Source: Fidelibacterota bacterium UBA2125
GTDB taxonomy: Bacteria > Fidelibacterota > Marinisomatia > Marinisomatales > S15-B10
Reading direction: 5' to 3'
NCBI GenBank assembly: GCA_002329125.1
Contig: DCXX01000087.1
Location: forward strand, 1 to 5,000
DNA length: 5,000 nt
Both the position numbers and the translations under genes were made by a program. The notes under the pieces are model-generated. The model saw only the letters and a list, made by a program, of their open reading frames with translations, searched no databases and was not told the origin of the DNA. How positions within the stretch are numbered: position 1 is the first letter of the stretch; every line of letters starts with the position of its first letter. Below, in pieces: positions 1 to 5,000 of this stretch.

Positions 1-92
1 CCTGCAATACTGGAAAAGCCCAAAATCCGCCACAAGTTTAACTCTGACTCAATAGTGATAAAACGGTCTTTTTCCGGCCACCCGAAAAATAA
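1..92 (-). other. Unassigned edge segment with a minus-strand frame open to the window edge
   Basis: After the TAG of the barrel gene, the same minus-strand frame stays open for 30 codons to the edge. It reads plausibly as protein (pieces: GWPEKDRFITIESEL, NLWRILGFSSIAG) but contains no ATG; the only usual alternative start is a TTG giving (M)WRILGFSSIAG. A neighbouring frame offers GTG followed by ADFGLFQYCR. Neither has a good Shine-Dalgarno. On the plus strand, frame 1 is also open from the edge to a TAA at 94-96 (pieces: PAILEKPKIRHKF, IVIKRSFSGHPKNN) and could be the tail of a converging gene. I cannot decide between these without the flanking sequence. No convincing terminator hairpin is seen here. 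Confidence 0.25.
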
Positions 93-986
93 CTAAAACC
101 GGCGGGAGAAACCGACACCTAGCCTCATTCCACCCACACCACTGTTCGCTACGGCAAAACCTATTGAGACCCTCTGCAGACTGTATCCAAAGCCGAGAGA
201 AAAACCGGAGGCGATATCCCGCCATAGTTCTCCTGTCTGAAGATCGGAACGGAAGGAACTTGAGCCAAACTGTAGAAAAAGTCCTTTCGGTAACGCAAAC
301 TCACCTCCCAGTCTGAAAAGAGTGCGTTTCTCCCACCAGACTGCATCGGCAGAAAGAGTGAGCGGCAAATATTCCATTTTTCTTGTAACACCTACAGCCA
401 CAGATGTGGGGATCATTTCCGTATGTGACGTGTACTCCTGAACGGTGGTGCCGAGGTTACGAACAGCAACACCCAGCGATGTTTCAAGCTGCGGTATGGT
501 CACTCTGCCGCCCAATGAAACAAGGCTCAGTACAGCGGTGACATCTCCTACACTGCTTTGAAACATTCCCGCTGATATACCCACATCAGCCAATGGAGAT
601 AGACTTTTTGCCACAGCTACGTTGAGCCAGGCATCACCGGCGGAAAACGAACCCAAGTCGTTGCCATCGCGGTCACGTTCTTTGAAATTACCATAGTTGA
701 CACCCCGAAAAGTGGCAGCTACGGACACCCCTTTCACAGCCATTCGCCACTCAGCTAACTGAGATTGAACCGTAGCAGGATAACGTACAGCCGAAAGAAT
801 CAATGTTTTCTCTTTGCCTGACAACAGGGCGGGATTCAGTGATGAAACATCCGCCCCGAGAATGTCCGCTACGCCGCTGCCGGACATTCCGAGAGAGCGA
901 ACATGATAAGCAATGTCGAGGGACTGGTAAGAAGTTTGCGCCCAAGCGGATCCAATGAGAAAAAAAATTAAGAGTGTTTTCCGCAT
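93..986 (-). CDS. PorV/PorQ-family outer-membrane beta-barrel protein (PorQ-like)
   Basis: This is a predicted exported outer-membrane protein of 297 residues. I chose the ATG at 986 because it begins a clear signal peptide, MRKTLLIFFLIGSAWA, with likely cleavage after A16. An in-frame ATG at 1058 would bury that signal behind 24 residues and overlap priA. The mature start has the PorV/PorQ pattern: an aromatic and Arg stretch, LGMSGSGVAD (32-41), then NPALL (51-55). The segment at 95-118 (YG, then DGND, LGSFSAGD) resembles the PorQ pattern of Gly-Asn, Gly-x-Phe-x-Ala-x-Asp. Alternating beta-strand segments fill the rest and it ends GFSRRF, with the C-terminal Phe usual for barrel proteins. 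PorV and PorQ belong to type IX secretion, but many relatives in FCB bacteria have no proven role, so the function is open. It starts 4 bp after priA with no Shine-Dalgarno. Confidence 0.75.
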   Translation of the reverse strand: MRKTLLIFFLIGSAWAQTSYQSLDIAYHVRSLGMSGSGVADILGADVSSLNPALLSGKEKTLILSAVRYPATVQSQLAEWRMAVKGVSVAATFRGVNYGNFKERDRDGNDLGSFSAGDAWLNVAVAKSLSPLADVGISAGMFQSSVGDVTAVLSLVSLGGRVTIPQLETSLGVAVRNLGTTVQEYTSHTEMIPTSVAVGVTRKMEYLPLTLSADAVWWEKRTLFRLGGEFALPKGLFLQFGSSSFRSDLQTGELWRDIASGFSLGFGYSLQRVSIGFAVANSGVGGMRLGVGFSRRF

Positions 987-990
987 TATT

Positions 991-3222
991 TCAGAGGAGA
1001 GATATGGGATCAACATCCATAGTAACCCTGACATTTCCTTCCTTGCTCTTTTTTTCAAATCCGGTGAAATGCTGTTTCAGGAATGTATGAAAAAGTGCAC
1101 CGTTTTTATCCTTCTGTTTCGGTGATTTGAAAATAATCTGATACCTGTAGTTCCCACGGAGACGCTCCACGGGGCAGGGCGCTGGCCCCATAATCTCTAA
1201 CCATTGCGGTTTTTCACTAATCTTTTTCAGGTGATTCTCAGCTGTTGAGCAGACCTTTTTCTCATCCGGTCCGGAAAATTCCACTCTTGCCATCCAACTG
1301 AAAGGAGCATACATCAGTTCCTTACGCTCATTTAGGCAGATATTGTAGTATTTTTCAATATCAAGCTGGGACGCGGATTTTATAGCAGGATCATCAGGAT
1401 GGCTGGTCTGTATAACTGCTTCTCCAGGCTTGTTGCCACGGCCTGAGCGGCCCGCCACTTGGTAGATGAGCTGAAAAGTCCTCTCCCCGGCCCTGAAATC
1501 GGGCAGAAAAAGTCCTGTGTCAGCATTGACAACACCCACTAATGTGACGTTAGGAAAGTCGAGGCCTTTGGCAATCATCTGAGTTCCTAAAAGAACATCA
1601 TACCGTCCTTCACCAAACTCCTTTAGAATTTTAGCGAAGGCTCCCTTCCGGCGGGTGGTATCCATATCCATCCTCACGAACTGAATGTCTGGGAATTTGC
1701 GTATCAGAACTTCTTCCACTTTTTGAGTCCCCGTTCCGCCAAGCCTTAACGTACCATCACACTTGGCACAGAGCTTGGGAACAGGTTTCTGAAAATTACA
1801 GTAGTGACACTTCAGTAACGAATCTGATTTATGAAATGTCAGTACGATCTGACAGTGCTTGCACATCTCCACTTCACCACAGTCTACACAAGTGACCACC
1901 GATGCAAAACCCCGCCTGTTCTGAAGCAAAATTATCTGTTCCCCACGTTCCATCCGCTCAGCAATTTTTTCAGTCAGTTCTCTTGAGAGAACAATGGAAT
2001 AATCCTCCAAAACGGAACGCTCTTCATTCATGTCCACCAGATGGACTCTGGGATAGAGCGCATCACCATACCGGGATGTCAGCCTCATATAGTTCAGCTT
2101 GTTCGTGGCCTGATTGTAGTACGATTCCATACTCGGTGTGGCACCGGCAAGCAGTGTGATGGCATCGCTCAGTTTCCCCCTCATAAGGGCTACATCTCGG
2201 GCATGATACCGCGGAGCGGGGCTCTCCTGCTTATAGCTCCCCTCCTGCTCTTCGTCAACCACAATGAGGCCCACCTTTTTCATGGGGGTGAAGATAGCGC
2301 TCCTGGCACCCACCACAACCGAGTACTTCCCGGCGCAGATCTGGCGCCACGTCCAGCTTCTCTCAGCAGATGTCATACGGCTGTGCCAGATGGCCACCTC
2401 CTCACCGAACACTGACCAAAACCGTCCGGCAATCTGGGACGTAAGGGAAATTTCAGGCAAAAGAATGATGGAGGTCCTGCCGAGCTGTTGCGCAGCTCGT
2501 GCCAGATGAATGTACACCTCCGTCTTTCCACTGCCTGTAACTCCATGAAGTAATGAAGCACTGTACAGACCTTGCTTCATAGACTTCATTATTTCGTCAA
2601 CAACTGCCTGTTGCTCAGCTGTCAGATCAATCTTTTTGTGAACAGAAGTCACTTTAAGTCCGCCCAGCTCTGGTTCCCTGGTAATGGCCCGAATTGCTAC
2701 AAGGCCCTTTTTTTCCAGAGCTCGGCAGACGGCGGAAGCCCGGTCAGATACATCAGCAAGATCTTTTACAAAAAGTGTCCCGCCCCGGTTAGATATAGCC
2801 CGAACAATTTTGTATTGTTTGGGCGCTTTTTCCTTTAGCTCCTGCAACTGACCGAAAGAAATTTTTTCGGCGCTCACTTCCAGAATCTGGGCCGGCTCAT
2901 ATTGTTGCGACAGACCGGATGGCACCGCCGACCGCATCACTTGCCCCAGAGGTGTAAGGTAGTAATCGCTGACCCACGAAATAAGCTGCCAGAGCATATC
3001 GTCCAAAAGTGGTACGTCATCCACAACTTCACTAATGAGTTGAATCTTACCTTTAAACTTAGCCTTGTCTCCCAGGCCCACAACAACACCCTGAACCGCC
3101 TTGCGCCGGCCCAGCGGTGCCTTAACACGAATCCCTGTCTGAATCACTCCATCCAGCGGCTGCGGTATCCGGTAAGTAAAGACCCGCCAGCTTGAGATGG
3201 GGAAAGAGACGTCAGCGTACAT
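991..3222 (-). CDS. priA: Primosomal replication-restart helicase PriA
   Basis: PriA recognises stalled or collapsed replication forks, unwinds the lagging arm and helps reload the replicative helicase. The 743-residue product is full length and its start, MYADVSFPIS, matches the family N-terminus. Domains in order: 3' DNA-end binding domain (about 1-105), winged helix (about 115-185), helicase lobe 1 (about 195-370) with Walker A GVTGSGKT (227-234), and lobe 2 (about 370-630) with QNRRGFA (434-440), GTQMIAKGLDFP (546-557) and QVAGRSGRG (588-596). Eight cysteines (C445, C448, C454, C457, C472, C475, C485, C488) form the two-zinc module. The C-terminal domain ends VTMDVDPISLL. Two motifs are odd: motif II is DEEQ (323-326) rather than DEEH, and motif III is GAT (360-362) rather than SAT or TAT. 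No Shine-Dalgarno is seen; the next gene begins 4 bp after the TGA. Confidence 0.97.
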   Translation of the reverse strand: MYADVSFPISSWRVFTYRIPQPLDGVIQTGIRVKAPLGRRKAVQGVVVGLGDKAKFKGKIQLISEVVDDVPLLDDMLWQLISWVSDYYLTPLGQVMRSAVPSGLSQQYEPAQILEVSAEKISFGQLQELKEKAPKQYKIVRAISNRGGTLFVKDLADVSDRASAVCRALEKKGLVAIRAITREPELGGLKVTSVHKKIDLTAEQQAVVDEIMKSMKQGLYSASLLHGVTGSGKTEVYIHLARAAQQLGRTSIILLPEISLTSQIAGRFWSVFGEEVAIWHSRMTSAERSWTWRQICAGKYSVVVGARSAIFTPMKKVGLIVVDEEQEGSYKQESPAPRYHARDVALMRGKLSDAITLLAGATPSMESYYNQATNKLNYMRLTSRYGDALYPRVHLVDMNEERSVLEDYSIVLSRELTEKIAERMERGEQIILLQNRRGFASVVTCVDCGEVEMCKHCQIVLTFHKSDSLLKCHYCNFQKPVPKLCAKCDGTLRLGGTGTQKVEEVLIRKFPDIQFVRMDMDTTRRKGAFAKILKEFGEGRYDVLLGTQMIAKGLDFPNVTLVGVVNADTGLFLPDFRAGERTFQLIYQVAGRSGRGNKPGEAVIQTSHPDDPAIKSASQLDIEKYYNICLNERKELMYAPFSWMARVEFSGPDEKKVCSTAENHLKKISEKPQWLEIMGPAPCPVERLRGNYRYQIIFKSPKQKDKNGALFHTFLKQHFTGFEKKSKEGNVRVTMDVDPISLL

Positions 3223-3226
3223 GCAA

Positions 3227-3257
3227 CGAAGATAGACGGGAGGTTAGGAATCTGCAA
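3227..3257 (-). promoter_or_regulatory. Candidate priA promoter giving a leaderless or near-leaderless mRNA
   Basis: Between the terminator and priA the minus strand reads TTGCAG (3257-3252), a 17-bp spacer, then TATCTT (3234-3229). Read as TATCTTCG the downstream box matches the Bacteroidota TAnnTTTG element at all but one defined position. Only six bases lie between it and the priA ATG, so transcription would begin at about the A of ATG. No Shine-Dalgarno-like purine run precedes the ATG, in line with a leaderless start. The -35 match is weak (3 of 6). Confidence 0.3.
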
Positions 3258-3258
3258 C

Positions 3259-3286
3259 AAAAAACCCCCGTCGCAGCAGGGGTTTT
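3259..3286 (-). terminator. Rho-independent terminator of the ribosomal protein operon
   Basis: On the minus strand, AAAACCCC (3286-3279) pairs with GGGGTTTT (3268-3261) around a 10-nt loop, and a run of six T's (3264-3259) closes it. This has the form of an intrinsic terminator 27 bp after the rplI stop. The A-tract on the other side also gives four T's in the plus direction, but no plus-strand gene is seen that would need it. Confidence 0.85.
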
Positions 3287-3288
3287 AC

Positions 3289-3325
3289 AATTAAAGGATG
3301 AGGCCTTTCGCCTCATTCTTTAATT
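3289..3325 (-). terminator. Long hairpin spanning the rplI stop codon
   Basis: The arms 3325-3310 and 3304-3289 pair over 16 positions with one A-C mismatch in the minus-strand RNA (3317 against 3297), enclosing a 5-nt GAAAG loop. The 5' arm contains the last codons and TGA stop of rplI. It is followed by only a few T's (TTTAATTGT, partly within the stem), so by itself it is a poor intrinsic terminator. It may protect the 3' end of the message or act together with the next hairpin. The structure is read directly from the sequence; the role is inferred. Confidence 0.7.
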
Positions 3326-3756
3326 ACATATACCTTTATTTCAGTCTCCACATCAGTGTGAAGCTTAATAGAAATATTATGCACACCCAGCGATTTGATA
3401 GGCTCATCCAGCTGGATAGCTTTCCGATCCACATCAAAACCTTGCTCTTGGAGAAGTTCACTGATTGTAATGGCTGTCACTGAGCCAAAGAGCCGATCAT
3501 CTTCGCCGACCTTTACCGGTGCGGACAGTTTCAGCTTGGAAAGTTGTTCAGCAACCTCGCCATGGTGTACCGTGGTTTTTATATCTCGGGCCGAAATCTG
3601 ATTCTTGAGCTCCTCCACTTCTTTCACATTACCGGGTGTCGCTTCTACAACTAAGCCACGGGGCATGAGGTAGTTTCTGGCGTAGCCATCTTTTACTCGA
3701 ACCATATCACCCACGTCGCCGAGCTTGTCAATCTTTTGTTTGAGGATAACTTCCAT
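3313..3756 (-). CDS. rplI: 50S ribosomal protein L9
   Basis: L9 (bL9) binds 23S rRNA near the base of the L1 stalk through its N-terminal domain and projects a second domain outward on a long helix. The 147-residue product is close to the usual length of about 149. The N-domain (1-40) has the bL9 signature: G13, G16, then VKDGYARNYLMPRG (21-34). A charged linker helix covers about 41-75. The C-domain is complete, with the conserved DDRLFGSVTA block (86-95) and the EPIKSLGVHNISIKLH block (118-133). The start is supported by an AGGAAAGGGG purine tract at 3774-3765, 8 nt upstream. The last codons (Ile-Lys-Glu-stop) form one arm of a long hairpin, so translation termination and the RNA structure overlap. 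This is the last gene of the hppA-rpsF-rpsR-rplI run. Confidence 0.98.
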   Translation of the reverse strand: MEVILKQKIDKLGDVGDMVRVKDGYARNYLMPRGLVVEATPGNVKEVEELKNQISARDIKTTVHHGEVAEQLSKLKLSAPVKVGEDDRLFGSVTAITISELLQEQGFDVDRKAIQLDEPIKSLGVHNISIKLHTDVETEIKVYVIKE

Positions 3757-3776
3757 TGTCTCAGCCCCTTTCCTAA

Positions 3777-4007
3777 CTAACTGCTAAATTCATCGCCAGA
3801 GTAAGAAAGTAACGCAATGTTTCGCGCCCGCTTGATTGCACCGGTCAGCTGCCGCTGGTGCCTGGAGCAAGTGCCCGTCACCCGTCCGGGGATAATTTTA
3901 CCTTGTTCATTCACAAACTTTCTGATCAGTTTAACATTCTTGTAATCGATAGTGAGAGTACGGTCCTCACAGAATTTGCATACTCGCCCACGTCCCATAA
4001 AAGCCAT
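3777..4007 (-). CDS. rpsR: 30S ribosomal protein S18, zinc-binding type
   Basis: S18 (bS18) pairs with S6 on the platform of the 30S subunit. The 76-residue product carries the family core IDYKNVKLIRKFVNEQGKII (20-39), then G41-R-V-T-G-T and the basic stretch QRQLTGAIKRARNIALL (51-67). It has a CxxC pair (C10, C13) and a CxxH pair (C47, H50), the four-ligand set expected of a metal-binding S18; many S18 proteins, including that of E. coli, have lost most of these ligands. Metal binding is inferred from the residues only. The start has a GGAGGG Shine-Dalgarno inside the rpsF end. The TAG stop is 20 bp before rplI. ssb, found between rpsF and rpsR in many bacteria, is absent. Confidence 0.98.
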   Translation of the reverse strand: MAFMGRGRVCKFCEDRTLTIDYKNVKLIRKFVNEQGKIIPGRVTGTCSRHQRQLTGAIKRARNIALLSYSGDEFSS

Positions 4008-4010
4008 AGC

Positions 4011-4385
4011 TTAGCCCTCCGCTTCCATCTTTTTCTCAACTTCAACAACCCGTTCATCAAATGGTGCTTTACCGTTTGAGTCTTCCCTGATAACAGGTGC
4101 ATCATCAAGACGTGTGGTAAGATATGCCAATATTGGTTCCTGGAGTTCCATCCAACTGTTCAACTCATCGAGGAAAGGTTCCTGAACAGAATATTGGAGC
4201 ATCATATAGGTACCGTACCTGAATTTGTTCACTTCATAAGCAAGTCGTCGTTTACCCCAAGTATAAGAGTTGACGATCTCAGCACCGTGATTCCTAATTC
4301 GCTCATCCACATTGTTCTTGAGCTCATCTAACCGCGCATCCTCATAATCAGGGTGTGCGATATAGAGCGTTTCGTAGTATCTCAT
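4011..4385 (-). CDS. rpsF: 30S ribosomal protein S6
   Basis: S6 (bS6) binds 16S rRNA in the central domain of the 30S subunit as a heterodimer with S18, which is encoded next door. The 124-residue product is a typical length and shows the family's landmarks: an N-terminal MRYYETLYIAHP strand, a helix rich in Asp, Glu and Lys at about 15-33, the conserved WGKRRLAYEV block (43-52), and Y57-Y65 in the next strand. The tail after residue 100 is acidic and poorly conserved, as is usual for S6. The ATG start is supported by an AAGGAG Shine-Dalgarno at 4396-4391, 5 nt upstream. The 15-bp gap from hppA leaves no room for a separate leader unless it overlaps the hppA coding sequence. The TAA stop lies 3 bp before rpsR. 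Confidence 0.98.
   Translation of the reverse strand: MRYYETLYIAHPDYEDARLDELKNNVDERIRNHGAEIVNSYTWGKRRLAYEVNKFRYGTYMMLQYSVQEPFLDELNSWMELQEPILAYLTTRLDDAPVIREDSNGKAPFDERVVEVEKKMEAEG
4015..4020 (-). promoter_or_regulatory. Shine-Dalgarno of rpsR inside the rpsF 3' end
   Basis: The minus strand reads GGAGGG seven bases before the rpsR ATG at 4007. The site lies within the last codons of rpsF, so ribosomes finishing rpsF pass over it, which suggests translational coupling of S6 and S18. It favours the ATG at 4007 over the in-frame ATG three codons later. Confidence 0.75.
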
Positions 4386-4400
4386 ACTTTCTCCTTAATT

Positions 4401-5000
4401 CTATGAAATCAGTGGTGCAATGACCAATGAGACCACAGACATCAATTTGATCAGAATATTCAAAGATGGGCCGGCTGTATCCTTAAAAGGATCACCAACT
4501 GTATCTCCTACAACAGCGGCTTTATGCGCATCACTGCCCTTGCCGCCATGTGCCCCACTTTCAATATATTTTTTTGCGTTATCCCAGGAACCACCGGCGT
4601 TGGCCATAAAAATGGCCAGTAAAACACCGCTTACGGTCACTCCGGCCAGTACACCACCCAGCATTTCCGGATCCTTGAGTACCAATCCGAAAAATACAGG
4701 TGTAAAGACAGCCAACAAGCCGGGCGCAATCATCCGCTTAATGGCTGCGGTTGTGGCAATATCCACACAGCGGGCATGATCAGCCTTGGCTTTTCCTTCT
4801 AGTAAACCTTCTATTTCTCGAAACTGCCTTCTGACTTCCTCAATCATTTCAAAGGCAGCCTCACCAACAGCCCGCATGGCGAAGGACGAAAACAGGAAGG
4901 GGAGTGAACCTCCAATCAATAGTCCCGCCATAACTGTTGACTTCATAATATCAATTGAATCAAGACCTACTTTTGTCTGGTAAGCACCGAAAAGAGCCAA
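4401..5000 (-). CDS. hppA: Membrane-bound ion-translocating pyrophosphatase, C-terminal 199 residues (5' end cut by window)
   Basis: This is the C-terminal part of the integral-membrane pyrophosphatase that couples hydrolysis of PPi to pumping of H+ or Na+ across the cytoplasmic membrane. The reading frame runs off the right edge; its first codon here is TTG inside the protein, not a start. Numbering from the edge, hydrophobic spans lie at about 22-45, 88-107, 112-135 and 178-198. The substrate-binding signatures are intact: WDNAKK (D140, K143) and GDTVGDPFKDT (D166, D170, K173, D174), whose acidic and lysine residues hold Mg-PPi in this family. The gene ends normally at a TAG. The residues that separate K+-dependent from K+-independent enzymes and H+ from Na+ pumps lie in the missing part, so the ion cannot be told here. 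rpsF starts 15 bp downstream with no terminator between. Family assignment is near certain. Confidence 0.96.
   Translation of the reverse strand: MALFGAYQTKVGLDSIDIMKSTVMAGLLIGGSLPFLFSSFAMRAVGEAAFEMIEEVRRQFREIEGLLEGKAKADHARCVDIATTAAIKRMIAPGLLAVFTPVFFGLVLKDPEMLGGVLAGVTVSGVLLAIFMANAGGSWDNAKKYIESGAHGGKGSDAHKAAVVGDTVGDPFKDTAGPSLNILIKLMSVVSLVIAPLIS

Noticed and set aside
50..90. Possible terminator after the barrel gene (CGG-AAAAAGA-CCG followed by TTTT on the minus strand)
   Set aside because: The stem is only 3 bp and cannot be extended, so it is not credible as a terminator.
987..1058. Longer 321-codon version of the barrel protein starting at 1058
   Set aside because: The extra 24 residues overlap priA and would place a charged stretch before an otherwise normal signal peptide that starts at the ATG at 986.
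994..1090. Plus-strand AGAGGAGAG followed by ATG at 1004-1006, giving a frame of about 28 codons
   Set aside because: It has a good-looking Shine-Dalgarno, but it is short, antisense to the conserved PriA C-terminus, and has no visible promoter. Chance is the simplest explanation.
2041..2415. Plus-strand open frame of 124 codons inside priA, with others at 1902-2159, 2264-2509 and 2572-2838
   Set aside because: They lie antisense to the well-conserved helicase core of PriA, have no family features and overlap one another. PriA fully accounts for the region.
4386..4450. S6:S18-binding autoregulatory leader upstream of rpsF
   Set aside because: The short intergenic gap and adjoining hppA 3' end contain only a weak GTGGT/ACCAC pairing and lack the CCG element typical of that RNA motif on the minus strand.
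4420..4779. Plus-strand open frame of 119 codons opposite hppA
   Set aside because: It is the antisense of a conserved pyrophosphatase segment; its Pro/Ser/Thr-rich composition is what the reverse of Gly/Ala-rich membrane segments gives.
1..5000. Mobile element, CRISPR, phage or defence island
   Set aside because: No transposase, integrase, repeat array, tRNA-flanked boundary or unusual composition was seen; every kilobase is accounted for by conserved housekeeping genes and one envelope gene.

Overview
The window is a compact bacterial housekeeping region with every recognisable gene on the minus strand. Read 5'->3' on that strand (from base 5000 down to 1) the order is: the C-terminal part of a membrane-bound ion-pumping pyrophosphatase (hppA), ribosomal proteins S6 (rpsF), S18 (rpsR) and L9 (rplI), a pair of tandem hairpins ending in a rho-independent terminator, the primosomal helicase PriA (priA), and a PorV/PorQ-type outer-membrane beta-barrel protein. 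All three stop codons are used as stops (TAG, TAA, TGA), so the genetic code is standard.

Region by region: bases 4401-5000 hold the last 199 codons of hppA. Only 15 bp separate it from rpsF, with no terminator hairpin between them. rpsF, rpsR and rplI (4385-3313) follow with gaps of 3 and 20 bp and each has a strong Shine-Dalgarno sequence. ssb, which in many bacteria lies between rpsF and rpsR, is absent. Bases 3223-3312 hold the double hairpin and a possible, nearly leaderless promoter for priA. priA (3222-991) is full length with all helicase motifs and eight zinc-binding cysteines, but motif II reads DEEQ and motif III reads GAT, where DEEH and SAT/TAT are usual. A secreted beta-barrel protein starts 4 bp after the priA stop and ends at base 93. 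Bases 1-92 hold no confident gene, but one minus-strand frame stays open to the window edge.

The organism is probably a Gram-negative member of the Fibrobacterota-Chlorobiota-Bacteroidota (FCB) group, perhaps Neomarinimicrobiota (SAR406/Marinimicrobia). The reasons are the PorQ-like outer-membrane protein, the rpsF-rpsR-rplI cluster without ssb, and an SD-less priA whose candidate -10 resembles the Bacteroidota TAnnTTTG element. This is an inference from gene types and signals, not a phylogenetic placement.

The ribosomal genes and hppA look like one transcription unit that ends at the double hairpin; priA and the barrel gene look like a second, translationally coupled unit. I see no mobile element, CRISPR array, tRNA, rRNA or defence system. 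The points worth a second look are the PriA motif changes, the hppA-ribosomal gene linkage, the double hairpin that includes the rplI stop codon, and the possible leaderless priA start.
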